From: Pannonibacter sp051860505
Lineage (GTDB): Bacteria > Pseudomonadota > Alphaproteobacteria > Rhizobiales > Stappiaceae
Assembly: GCF_051860505.1 (NCBI RefSeq)
Contig: NZ_JBHYDX010000002.1
Coordinates: 124,001-188,000, forward strand
Length of the DNA: 64,000 nt
Direction of reading: 5' to 3'
Shown: in pieces, positions 26,990 to 35,114 of the stretch
Numbering within the stretch: the stretch's first letter is position 1
Layout of the letters: every line of letters begins with the position of its first letter
Translations under genes and position numbers: made by a program
Notes under the pieces: model-generated
Database searches by the model: none
What the model was told of the DNA's origin: nothing
What the model saw: only the letters and a program-made list of their open reading frames with translations

Positions 26990-28006
26990 TCAGGGGGCGG
27001 CAACCGGATGCAGCGGCGTCCCGGTTGACAGGAAGCTCGTGACATTGGCGATGGTCGTCTCGGCGATGGCTCTCAGTGCTTCCTCGGTGAAGAAGCCCTG
27101 GTGGCCGGTGATGAGCACATTCGGGAAGGTCAGGAGCCGGGCGAAGAGGTCATCCGGGATGATCCGGTCCGACAGGTCCTCGAAGAACAGCTGGCTTTCC
27201 TCCTCGTAGACATCGAGACCGAGGGCGCCGATCTGGCCGCTCTTCAGCCCCCGGATCACGGCGGCCGTGTCGATGACCGCCCCGCGCGAGGTGTTCACCA
27301 GCATGACGCCGGGGCGCATCTGCGCAATCGTTTCATCGTTTATGAGATGAAACGTGGCCGGCGTCAGCGGGCACTGCAGCGACAGGATGTCTGCGACGGC
27401 GAAGAGTTCGGCCAAAGGCAGATAGGTGACGCCAAGGGCGAGGCAGGCCGGGTTCGGCACCGGGTCATGCGCCACCACGCGGCAGCCGAATCCGGTCATG
27501 ATCCGCGCCAGCACCTCGCCGATGAGACCCGTGCCGATGATGCCGACCGTGCGCCCATGGAAGTCGAACCCCATCAGCCCGTCCAGCGAGAAATTGCCGT
27601 CCCGCACCCGGTTGTAGGCGCGGTGGGTCTTGCGGTTCAGCGTCAGCATCAGGGCCACCGCGTGCTCCGCCACGGCTTGGGGCGAATAGGCCGGCACCCG
27701 CGCCACCTGAATGCCGCTGGCCGCTGCGGCCTTGAGGTCAACGTGATTGAACCCGGCCGAGCGCAGCGCGACGAGCTTCACCCCGTAATCCGACAGTGCG
27801 TCCAGCACCGACGCCGACAGCGTGTCATTGACGAAGGCGCAGACCACATCCGCCCCGCGCGCCAGCGGCAGGGTCCGCTCCGTGAGGCGCATGTCGTGAT
27901 AAACGAGGCTGACCGGCGCCTCCACCCTTGCCGCCGCCGCATCCAGAAACCGGGCGTCATAGGGCTTGGCGCTGAACACATCGACACGGAAACGGGCATC
28001 GGACAT
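26990..28006 (-). CDS. 2-hydroxyacid dehydrogenase, D-lactate dehydrogenase-like
   Basis: A 338-aa NAD-dependent D-2-hydroxyacid dehydrogenase that best fits the fermentative D-lactate dehydrogenase (LdhA) type, reducing pyruvate to D-lactate. Features seen are RSAGFNHVDLKAA (substrate-binding), VPAYSPQAVAEHAVALML, the nucleotide fold GIIGTGLIGEVLARI, catalytic Arg in MLVNTSRGAVIDT, Glu in ALGLDVYEEESQLFFED and His in NVLITGHQGFFTEEAL. The YEEE...FFED insertion is characteristic of D-LDH. Substrate assignment is from motif resemblance only. Confidence 0.86.
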   Translation of the reverse strand: MSDARFRVDVFSAKPYDARFLDAAAARVEAPVSLVYHDMRLTERTLPLARGADVVCAFVNDTLSASVLDALSDYGVKLVALRSAGFNHVDLKAAAASGIQVARVPAYSPQAVAEHAVALMLTLNRKTHRAYNRVRDGNFSLDGLMGFDFHGRTVGIIGTGLIGEVLARIMTGFGCRVVAHDPVPNPACLALGVTYLPLAELFAVADILSLQCPLTPATFHLINDETIAQMRPGVMLVNTSRGAVIDTAAVIRGLKSGQIGALGLDVYEEESQLFFEDLSDRIIPDDLFARLLTFPNVLITGHQGFFTEEALRAIAETTIANVTSFLSTGTPLHPVAAP

Positions 28007-28158
28007 TGTCGGGCTCCGGAAGGGAGGAAGGCGAGATATGTGCAGTTCCCCGGCTCAGGGGTCGTTACCCGCAGTCATACACATCAACAGGGGCTTGCCC
28101 ATGACATGGCGCATGGCACTGCGTTGAAATCTCCTGACTGAAACTGCCCCTCCCCGTC

Positions 28159-28200
28159 ATTCCGGACAAAGTGAGCGGCAGCGAACCGAAGCTCCGGAAT
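28159..28200. repeat. Short palindromic repeat
   Basis: ATTCCGGA (28159-28166) and TCCGGAAT (28193-28200) are perfect inverted arms around an imperfectly self-complementary centre. It lies next to copy 2 of the 183-bp element in the 518-base gap between the dehydrogenase and the carboxynorspermidine genes. Confidence 0.6.
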
Positions 28201-28253
28201 CCAGCATGCCCGTGCGAGCGACAGCGAGCAGAAGAAACAGCGCGCAAACAAAA

Positions 28254-28277
28254 ACCTCGGACCCTTAAATCCGAGGT
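28254..28277 (-). terminator. Distal terminator hairpin (element-flanking)
   Basis: A 24-nt hairpin with arms ACCTCGGA and TCCGAGGT; on the minus strand it is followed by TTTTTGTTT. It would end the leftward carboxynorspermidine operon transcript beyond the inserted repeat element. The hairpin at 28461-28484 is a near copy. Confidence 0.75.
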
Positions 28278-28460
28278 CAGACTGCTGACAATCCTCGACC
28301 TCCCCGAAGTCATCCCGGCCAAGCGAAGCGCCGAGCCGGGACCGGAGAGTCGAGGCCTCTATAATTCAATGAGTCAAGACCGGAGAGACCGTGGCTCTCC
28401 GGTCCCGGATCTCCGCTTCGCTGCGTCCGGGATGACAATAGAGGGTTTGTCATCAACCTC
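28278..28460. repeat. 183-bp palindromic intergenic element, copy 2
   Basis: Same length and ends as the copy at 22822-23004 (CAGACTGCTGACAA ... GTCATCAACCTC), the same inverted-repeat interior and AT-rich centre, and about a dozen substitutions. As at the first site it lies exactly between two similar 24-nt hairpins downstream of a leftward gene. Together with the short palindrome at 28159 it accounts for most of the gap from 28007 to 28524; no gene is seen there. Confidence 0.85.
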
Positions 28461-28484
28461 ACCCCGGACCTTTCGATCCGGGGT
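28461..28484 (-). terminator. Proximal hairpin (element-flanking)
   Basis: A 24-nt hairpin with arms ACCCCGGA and TCCGGGGT, about 40 bases after the carboxynorspermidine dehydrogenase stop. On the minus strand no U-run follows. Confidence 0.6.
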
Positions 28485-28524
28485 TTCCACCACTCATGCG
28501 CTGTCCAGATCAGCCGACACCAGA

Positions 28525-29763
28525 TCAGCCAACAAAGGGCCGGGTACCGGAGGCGTCTTTGATCTCGGTCGGCAGGCCGATGCGGTTCAGGATCGCGAGG
28601 AAGGGCTTGGGGTCCAGTTCCTCGACATTCTTCATCGCGCCGACGTCCCAGGTGCCATCGGCAATCAGCATGGCAGCGGCGACCGGCGGCACGCCGGCGG
28701 TGTAGCTTATGCCCTGCGAGCCGACTTCGGTGTAGGCGTCCTTGTGATCGGCGATGTTGAAGACCAGAACTTCAGCCGGCTTGCCGTCCTTCTTGCCCTT
28801 CACCAGCGTGCCGATGCAGGTCTTGCCGGTGTAGTCCGGGGCAAGCGACGAGGGATCCGGCAGCACGGCCTTCACCACCTTGAGCGGAACAACCTCAAGG
28901 CCTTCCGCCGTCTTGACCGGCTGCTCGGACAGGAGCCCGAGGTTCTTCAGCACGGTGAAGACATTGATGTAGTGATCCGAGAAGCCCATCCAGAAGCGCA
29001 CATCCGCCTGCGGATAGTTGGCCGACAGGGAATGCACCTCGTCATGCCCGGTCATGTAGGTCTGCTGCGGTCCAACCAGCGGCATGTCCCAGACCTTGCC
29101 GACCTCGAACATCTTGTTCTCCTGCCAGCCACCGTTCTGCCAGGAATAGACCGTGCCGGTGAACTCGCGGAAATTGATTTCCGGGTCGAAGTTGGTCGAG
29201 AACCAGCGCCCATGCGAGCCAGCGTTGATGTCGATGATGTCGATCGACTCCGGCTCCGGCACGTATTCGTCGATGGCCAGGCGCGCATAGGCGTTGACCA
29301 CGCCCGGGTCGAAGCCGACGCCGAGAATGGCGGTGACGCCCTTTTCCGCGCAAGCCTCGCGGCGCTTCCACTCGTAATTGCCGTACCAGGGCGGCGTTTC
29401 ACAGATCTTCTTCGGATCCTCGTGGATGGCCGTGTCCATATAGGCCACGCCCGTCTCGATGCAGGCATCGAGCACCGTCATGTTGACGAAGGCCGAGCCG
29501 ACATTGATGACGATCTGGCACCCGGTCTTTCGGATCAGGGCGGCAACCGCCGCGCTGTCCATTGCATCCAGGGCATGGGCTTCAAGAGCGCCCTCGACCT
29601 TCAGGCTGCCTTTCTCGCGGATGCTTGCGATGATCCGCTCGCACTTCGCGGGATTGCGCGAAGCAATGTGAATGTCGCCGAGCAGGTCGTTGTTCTGCGC
29701 ACATTTGTGCGCGACAACCTGCGCTACGCCACCGGCGCCGATGATGAGTACGTTGCGCTTCAT
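28525..29763 (-). CDS. Saccharopine dehydrogenase family protein, carboxynorspermidine synthase-like
   Basis: A 412-aa NADPH-dependent enzyme that would reductively couple aspartate semialdehyde with putrescine or diaminopropane to carboxy(nor)spermidine. The N-terminus MKRNVLIIGAGGVAQVVAHK is the dinucleotide fold, followed by NNDLLGDIHIASRNPAKCE and, centrally, VTAILGVGFDPGVVNAYA. Pairing with the nspC-like decarboxylase directly upstream strongly supports the polyamine assignment over lysine metabolism. Two starts are possible: ATG at 29772 sits only 3 bases after AGGAGG, while 29763 sits 12 after; the second matches the fold boundary. Confidence 0.9.
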   Translation of the reverse strand: MKRNVLIIGAGGVAQVVAHKCAQNNDLLGDIHIASRNPAKCERIIASIREKGSLKVEGALEAHALDAMDSAAVAALIRKTGCQIVINVGSAFVNMTVLDACIETGVAYMDTAIHEDPKKICETPPWYGNYEWKRREACAEKGVTAILGVGFDPGVVNAYARLAIDEYVPEPESIDIIDINAGSHGRWFSTNFDPEINFREFTGTVYSWQNGGWQENKMFEVGKVWDMPLVGPQQTYMTGHDEVHSLSANYPQADVRFWMGFSDHYINVFTVLKNLGLLSEQPVKTAEGLEVVPLKVVKAVLPDPSSLAPDYTGKTCIGTLVKGKKDGKPAEVLVFNIADHKDAYTEVGSQGISYTAGVPPVAAAMLIADGTWDVGAMKNVEELDPKPFLAILNRIGLPTEIKDASGTRPFVG

Positions 29764-29827
29764 TTCGCCCATAGTCCTCCTTGAGTCATGCAGGGGGCAG
29801 TCAAAAGATGGGCCCCCGGGCCCTTGA

Positions 29828-30928
29828 TCACGACAGGGCAGCCGTGAAATCGTCATAGGTGAAGTCCCGGGCAAGGCGCACGGCCCCGTCCAGTTCCTTC
29901 ACCGCGATCGCCGGCATCTTCACGCCATTGAACCAGTTTTTCTTGACCATGGTGTAACCGGCGGCATCCTGCATCGACAGCCGGTCACCTGCCTTCAGTG
30001 GCTCGGGAAAACGGAACTCACCAAAGATGTCGCCGGCCAGGCACGACTTGCCGCAGACCATCCATTCATGGTCGCCGGCATTCGGCTCCATCTTGGCGTT
30101 CAGGCGGTAAATCAGCAGATCGAGCATATGCGCCTCGATCGAACTGTCGACGATGGCGAGGTTCTTGCCGTTGTAGAGCGTGTCCAGAACGCTCACCTCC
30201 AGCGTGGTCGACTTGGTGATCGCTGCCTCGCCGGGCTCCAGATAGACCTGCACCTCGTTTTCGCCGGCAAAGCGCTTCAGCCGCTCGGCGAATTTCTCCA
30301 GAGGATAGCCTTCGCCGGTAAAATGAATGCCGCCGCCAAGGCTGATCCACTTCATCTGCCGGATCAGGAACCCGAAGCGCTGCTCGATATGGCCAAGCAT
30401 GGCATCGAAGCGATCGAAGTCATCGTTCTCACAATTGTTGTGGAACATGAAGCCGGTGATCTGGTCGGCGACTGCGGCGATCTTTTCCGGGTCATGCTCG
30501 CCAAGGCGCGAGAACGGCCGTGCCGGATCGGCCAGGTCAAAATCAGAGGTCGATACGCCGGGGTTGACGCGAAGCCCGCGCACATGGCCGGCCGACTGCG
30601 CTTCGAACCGCTGCAGCTGGCCGATGGTGTTGAACAGGATCTTGTCCGAGACGGCGACGACCTCGTCGATCTCGTCATCGGCATAGGCCACTGAATAGGC
30701 ATGCGTCTCGCCCGGGAACTTCTCCCGGCCGAGTTTCACTTCATAGAGCGACGACGACGTCGTGCCGTCCATGTATTGCGACATGAAATCGAACACGGAC
30801 CAGGCTGCAAAGCACTTCAAGGCCAGGAGAGACTTGGCGCCGGAAGCCTCGCGCAGCCACGCGATCTTCTCCATGTTCGGCAGAAGCTTCGACTTGTCGA
30901 TGAGATAATAGGGAGTGGGAATCATCAT
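29828..30928 (-). CDS. nspC: Carboxynorspermidine / carboxyspermidine decarboxylase
   Basis: NspC is a pyridoxal-phosphate enzyme of the alanine-racemase fold that decarboxylates carboxyspermidine to spermidine, or carboxynorspermidine to norspermidine. The 366-aa protein starts MMIPTPYYLIDKSKLLPN, has the PLP lysine in LLALKCFAAWSVF, the Gly-rich phosphate site ISLGGGIHFTGEGY, YLEPGEAAI, and the active-site Cys in WMVCGKSCLAGD. Two ATGs in tandem (30928 and 30925) both suit the GGAAGGG site just upstream. With the following dehydrogenase it forms the alternative, S-adenosylmethionine-independent spermidine route. Confidence 0.93.
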   Translation of the reverse strand: MMIPTPYYLIDKSKLLPNMEKIAWLREASGAKSLLALKCFAAWSVFDFMSQYMDGTTSSSLYEVKLGREKFPGETHAYSVAYADDEIDEVVAVSDKILFNTIGQLQRFEAQSAGHVRGLRVNPGVSTSDFDLADPARPFSRLGEHDPEKIAAVADQITGFMFHNNCENDDFDRFDAMLGHIEQRFGFLIRQMKWISLGGGIHFTGEGYPLEKFAERLKRFAGENEVQVYLEPGEAAITKSTTLEVSVLDTLYNGKNLAIVDSSIEAHMLDLLIYRLNAKMEPNAGDHEWMVCGKSCLAGDIFGEFRFPEPLKAGDRLSMQDAAGYTMVKKNWFNGVKMPAIAVKELDGAVRLARDFTYDDFTAALS

Positions 30929-31292
30929 TAGCCCTTCCGCCATCCTGAACAAAACAGGGAGGGAACCCAGTCAGGGGGGCCTGTTACCCCCTTTGCCCCC
31001 CGGGCACAATGAAAATCGGCCCACTTGCTTAAAATTTCGCGCTTGACCGCCTCTTGCAGCACAGCGTTCGCATATGCGGCAACAGCAACGCGCGGTTCCT
31101 GTTTTAATGTAGGATGGCAGGCCGACAATGGAAGGTCGAGGGCAGTTGCACGGCGATGATTTGAAGCCACGCTGATATTTCAATGGCAGCGGCCCTCAGC
31201 CGGCTTAGCTAGACCATCATCTCGCAGCAATAACTTGAAAGCTGCGAACGCTATCCTTGAACATTTCAGAAAGTGCCTGCTCCTGATCGGGC
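30929..31292. other. Intergenic region, nspC to holC
   Basis: No gene could be supported. It contains a G/C hairpin near 30974-30993 (GGGGGCC...CCCCC). The promoter for nspC should lie here, but no clear sigma-70 boxes were identified. Confidence 0.4.
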
Positions 31293-31745
31293 CTAGGCCT
31301 TGCGCTCCCAGCCGCCGTTTGGCTTCTGCTGCCAGTAGGTCACCTCGGCGCCCTGCCCCTTGAACGTCTTCCAGTGAATGCGCGCTTCGGCAAGAGCCTC
31401 GGGGTTTTCACCGTCGAACATCACGACGATCCGGCTGTAGCCATCAATCGAACCGGGACGCGCCCGGTCAACCAGAAAGCGCACCTCGGCACCGTTGGGG
31501 TTTTCCTCGCCGTCCGTCAGATAGATCGGCTGGTGTTCGGCAAGGCCATCTGCGGCCGTCCCGTGCGGCAGAAAGCTGTCGTCGGAAAAGGACCACAGAT
31601 GCGCATCCAGCGCCGCGACCCGTTCCTGCGATCCACACTGCACCACCACGGTCCAGTCCCGTTCCAGGCACTTCAGCAACAGCCCGGGCAGCACCGCTTC
31701 CAGAGGCTGGCTCATCAGGTGGTAGAACAGGACTTCAGTGGCCAC
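31293..31745 (-). CDS. holC: DNA polymerase III chi subunit
   Basis: HolC (chi) is the clamp-loader accessory subunit that binds single-strand binding protein. The 150-aa protein contains the family core EVLFYHLMSQPLEAVLPGLL, KCLERDWTVVVQCGSQERV, LDAHLWSFSDDSFLPHGTA, and VVMFDGENPEALAEAR. The GTG at 31745 is taken as start because AAGGGAG lies eight bases upstream and homology begins there; the longer frame to 31832 adds an unlike leader. It lies next to pepA as in many relatives, separated by a small rightward ORF. Confidence 0.9.
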   Translation of the reverse strand: MATEVLFYHLMSQPLEAVLPGLLLKCLERDWTVVVQCGSQERVAALDAHLWSFSDDSFLPHGTAADGLAEHQPIYLTDGEENPNGAEVRFLVDRARPGSIDGYSRIVVMFDGENPEALAEARIHWKTFKGQGAEVTYWQQKPNGGWERKA

Positions 31746-31967
31746 GAGGTTTTCTCCCTTGAACGATGCGCAATGTGATGCAGCGCTGCCACAGGCAGCC
31801 AGCAAACATGTGCAACGCAAAAAATTGCGCATGGACAGCCGCCGGGACTCCTAGCATTAACCGGACACAAATTTGCAGGCCCTAATTTCAGATCCGCCGA
31901 AGAGCAAAGCGTTAACCTCGCGGCTTCGGACAGGATTTCACCAGGGGCACATTTTCGGGGGTTTAGG

Positions 31968-32087
31968 ATGGTCGTTCGCGTTGCGTTGTTTTTCACGCTG
32001 GTCCTGGGCCTTGCCGGCGCAACTGCAGGCCTCGGCCTCATCGTGACCGAACCCGCAACAGCCTGCCAGGCCTACAAGGCCTGCTGA
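31968..32087 (+). CDS. Small hydrophobic peptide, 39 aa
   Basis: A 39-codon frame, MVVRVALFFTLVLGLAG then ATAGLGLIVTEPATA and CQAYKAC, with one hydrophobic helix and two C-terminal cysteines. It resembles a secreted or membrane-anchored small protein, possibly with AxA cleavage before CQAYKAC. It is followed 40 bases later by a good rho-independent terminator, which supports a genuine short transcript. Not recognised. The upstream GGGG(TTTA)GG is a weak ribosome-binding site. Confidence 0.5.
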   Translation: MVVRVALFFTLVLGLAGATAGLGLIVTEPATACQAYKAC

Positions 32088-32126
32088 CAGCCCGGACAGC
32101 GGCCTACGCCACCCCGTCCAACCTGT

Positions 32127-32158
32127 GAAAAACCCGCCCTGATACCGGCGGGTTTTTT
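32127..32158 (+). terminator. Bidirectional intrinsic terminator
   Basis: AACCCGCC (32131-32138) pairs with GGCGGGTT (32147-32154) and is followed by TTTT on the plus strand; an A-run precedes it, so it could also end leftward transcription of pepA. It closes the small 39-aa ORF. Confidence 0.88.
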
Positions 32159-32222
32159 GTTGCTAAGGCTGTGGATAAACCATGGAAAAGCAGGAGGCCC
32201 GTCAGCCCCCTGCCCCTTGCAG

Positions 32223-33716
32223 TCATCCCTCGTAGTGCGCGCGCACCAGTTCGTCGAGCAGACGCACGCCGAAGCCGGATGCCCAGCCCTGACTGATCTC
32301 GTCCTTATCTGAGCCCATCGCCGTGCCTGCGACATCGAGATGCGCCCACGGCACATCGTTGACGAAGCGCTGCAGGAACTGCGCCGCCGTGATGGAACCG
32401 GCCGTGCGGCCACCGGTGTTCTTCACATCGGCATTCGGCGTGTCGATGAGCTTGTCATAGGCCTTGGACAAGGGCAGCCGCCAGACAGTCTCGCCGGTGC
32501 TGAGGCCCGATTCCGTCAGCCGCTGGGCCAGATCGTCGTTGTTGGAGAACAGGCCCGCATTCTGGGTGCCGAGGGCGATGATGACCGCGCCGGTGAGGGT
32601 CGCAAGGTCAATCATGAACTTCGGCTTGAAGCGGTCCTGCGTGTACCAGAGCGCATCGGCCAGCACGAGGCGGCCTTCGGCGTCCGTGTTGAGGATCTCG
32701 ATCGTGGTGCCGGACATGGCTCGCACGATGTCGCCCGGGCGCTGGGCATTGCCGTCGGGCATGTTCTCGACAAGGCCGATGACGCCGATGGCATTGACCT
32801 TGGCCTTGCGGGCGGCCAGCGCACGCATGAGGCCGGTGACGGCCGCAGCTCCGCCCATGTCGCCCTTCATGTCTTCCATGCCCTGGGCCGGCTTGATCGA
32901 GATGCCGCCGGTGTCAAACACCACGCCCTTCCCGACAAAGGCGACTGGCGCCTCGTCTTTCTTGCCGCCGTTCCAGCGCATGATGACCAGACGCGGCGGA
33001 CGCACCGAGCCTTGCGCAACGCCAAGCAGCGCCGCCATCTTGAGCTTCTTCATTTCCTTTTCGGTCAGGATCTCGATCTCGACGCCGAGCTTCTCCAGCT
33101 TTGCGGCGCGATCGGCGAACTCGACCGGTCCCAGCACATTGGCCGGCTCGTTGACAAGATCGCGGGCAAGAAGCACGCCTTCGCCGAGCCCTTCCTTGAC
33201 GGCCCAGGCCTTCTTGGCGGCCTTCGGGTCGACGCCGGCGATGTTCAGCGTCACCTCGGATGGTGCAGCATCCTCGTCCTTCTTGGTCTTGTAGGTGTCG
33301 AAGCTGTGGCTGCGCAGGACTGCGCCAAGTGCAAAGTCAGCCGCATCGTCGGCGCTGACTTCGCCCGCCGCCGTCTCCAGATAGACCAGGGCATGTTCGG
33401 CCTTGGCTGCGGCCAGGGCTGCCTGGACTGTGCCGCCCAGCTTCATCCAGTCGGTGCCCTTCATCTCTGCCGTCTTGCCGAGGCCGATGACGATGAGACG
33501 GTCAAGGTCGAGACCTCCCGGAGCGATCAGGTCGAGCTTGCTGCCGCGCTTGCCGGTAAAGGCTCCGGCCTTGGCCGCGCGGGCAAGACCGCCGGAAAGG
33601 CCCTCGATGACGCTCGTCCCGAGCGCACCGCTGGCCAGTGCGTCATCGGCGAGGATCACGACGATACCGGGCTGGGAGACGGCTTTGCCGAACTGGATCT
33701 TTGTGAGCTTGCTCAT
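32223..33716 (-). CDS. pepA: Leucyl aminopeptidase (cytosol aminopeptidase, M17)
   Basis: PepA is a cytoplasmic two-metal hexameric aminopeptidase that removes N-terminal residues. The 497-aa protein has the N-terminal macro-like domain and the M17 catalytic domain, with GKGVVFDTGGISIKPAQGMEDMK split as VFDTGGISIKP and GMEDMKGDMGGAA, and the signature NTDAEGRL holding the metal-binding Asp and Glu. The start is at MSKLTKIQFG (33716); the frame continues upstream to 33848 without homology. It diverges from the lptF operon. Confidence 0.96.
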   Translation of the reverse strand: MSKLTKIQFGKAVSQPGIVVILADDALASGALGTSVIEGLSGGLARAAKAGAFTGKRGSKLDLIAPGGLDLDRLIVIGLGKTAEMKGTDWMKLGGTVQAALAAAKAEHALVYLETAAGEVSADDAADFALGAVLRSHSFDTYKTKKDEDAAPSEVTLNIAGVDPKAAKKAWAVKEGLGEGVLLARDLVNEPANVLGPVEFADRAAKLEKLGVEIEILTEKEMKKLKMAALLGVAQGSVRPPRLVIMRWNGGKKDEAPVAFVGKGVVFDTGGISIKPAQGMEDMKGDMGGAAAVTGLMRALAARKAKVNAIGVIGLVENMPDGNAQRPGDIVRAMSGTTIEILNTDAEGRLVLADALWYTQDRFKPKFMIDLATLTGAVIIALGTQNAGLFSNNDDLAQRLTESGLSTGETVWRLPLSKAYDKLIDTPNADVKNTGGRTAGSITAAQFLQRFVNDVPWAHLDVAGTAMGSDKDEISQGWASGFGVRLLDELVRAHYEG

Positions 33717-33928
33717 GATTTTCAGGGGTTCCATGTTTTGTTGTTTGTCTGTTGCGGCAACATGGCTTGCCGGCGCTGCGCTCGCAAGCCTTGCTAAAAT
33801 TATTGTCAAATTCATCCGCTTGTTTGCGTGCTGTTCATTCCCTTCCATGCTAATCGGAGATCGGGGGCGTGCAGCGGGGCATGGATTTTGGACAACTCGT
33901 GCCTGAAAGGGCGCTTCGGCTGATCACG

Positions 33929-35113
33929 ATGAAGACGCTTGAACGATACATCATCCGGCGTGCCCTGTTTGTGTTCGTGATGACACTGACCGCAATGACC
34001 GGCGTCGTCTGGGCGACCCAGGCCCTGCGTCAGCTGGACCTTGTCACCTCCAAGGGCCAGACCATCGTCCAGTTCATCTCGATCACCATGCTGGCGATGC
34101 CGTTTCTGGTCGTCATCGTCGCGCCCTTTGCGCTGATGATCGCGCTGATCCTGGTTCTCAATGCCCTGTCCAGCGACAGCGAACTGATCGTGATCAACGC
34201 GACAGGGGGATCGCGCTGGCTGGTGCTGCAGCCGGTGCTGCTGTTTGCCCTTGGCGTCACGGCGGCAACTGCGCTGTTCTCCCTTTATGTCGCCCCGCTC
34301 GGCCTGTCGCAGCTGCGCGACGAGATTGCCCGTGTCCGTGTTGACCTTGTGGCCAATATCGTGCGGCCCGGGCGTTTCATCACGGTCGAGGATGGGCTCA
34401 CCTTCCACATCCGCAACCGCAGCGGCGACGGCAAGCTCGACGGCCTGCTGCTGCATGACACGCGCGATCCGGAGACGATTTTCACCTATCAGGCGCATCA
34501 GGGAAACATCGTCGAGGCCGCCGGTCGCACCCTGCTGATCATGCAGAACGGCACGATCCAGCGCCGGCCCAAGCGTCAGGGCGATATCTCCATCGTCCGC
34601 TTCCAGTCCTACGCCTTCGATCTCTCGAGCCTGATGCCGCAGGCAAGCGAGCCGGTCTACAAGGCCTCCGAACGCTCGACCTACGCCCTGATCTTCGAAC
34701 GCGGCATCGACGACTATGCGCGCGGCAACCGCGAGCGCCTGATCGGCGAATTGCACAACCGCTTGAGCCAACCGCTCTATCCCCTTGCCTTCGCGCTTGT
34801 CGTCTTCGCCTTTCTCGGTCAGGCACGCACCACGCGGCAAAGCCGCGGCATGGCCATTCTCGGCGCCCTGACCGGCTGTATCCTGCTGCGGACCGCTGGC
34901 TTTGGCGTGACATCGCTGACCGCCGGCGATGACGCCATGATGATCGGCTACTATCTGGTGCCGCTCGGCGGCATGGGCCTTGCGATCTGGTCTATCCTGC
35001 AATCCGAGCAAGCCGCCCCGCTCTGGATGAGCCGTACCCAAGAGCGCTTCACGGATGCGCTGGATGCGCTGCAGCAACGGCTGCAAGGCCGCAGCAGTGG
35101 CGGAGGGGCCTGA
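33929..35113 (+). CDS. lptF: LPS export ABC transporter permease LptF
   Basis: LptF and LptG form the inner-membrane permease that extracts lipopolysaccharide and feeds it to the LptA/C bridge. The 394-aa protein starts MKTLERYIIRRALFVFVM, has three N-terminal transmembrane helices, a periplasmic beta-jellyroll (about 125-265), and three C-terminal helices including RLSQPLYPLAFALVVFAF. The ATG at 33929 begins the family-typical N-terminus; an upstream GTG frame adds 20 residues. It heads the operon lptF-lptG-lptD-surA-pdxA-rsmA. Confidence 0.94.
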   Translation: MKTLERYIIRRALFVFVMTLTAMTGVVWATQALRQLDLVTSKGQTIVQFISITMLAMPFLVVIVAPFALMIALILVLNALSSDSELIVINATGGSRWLVLQPVLLFALGVTAATALFSLYVAPLGLSQLRDEIARVRVDLVANIVRPGRFITVEDGLTFHIRNRSGDGKLDGLLLHDTRDPETIFTYQAHQGNIVEAAGRTLLIMQNGTIQRRPKRQGDISIVRFQSYAFDLSSLMPQASEPVYKASERSTYALIFERGIDDYARGNRERLIGELHNRLSQPLYPLAFALVVFAFLGQARTTRQSRGMAILGALTGCILLRTAGFGVTSLTAGDDAMMIGYYLVPLGGMGLAIWSILQSEQAAPLWMSRTQERFTDALDALQQRLQGRSSGGGA

Positions 35114-35114
35114 G

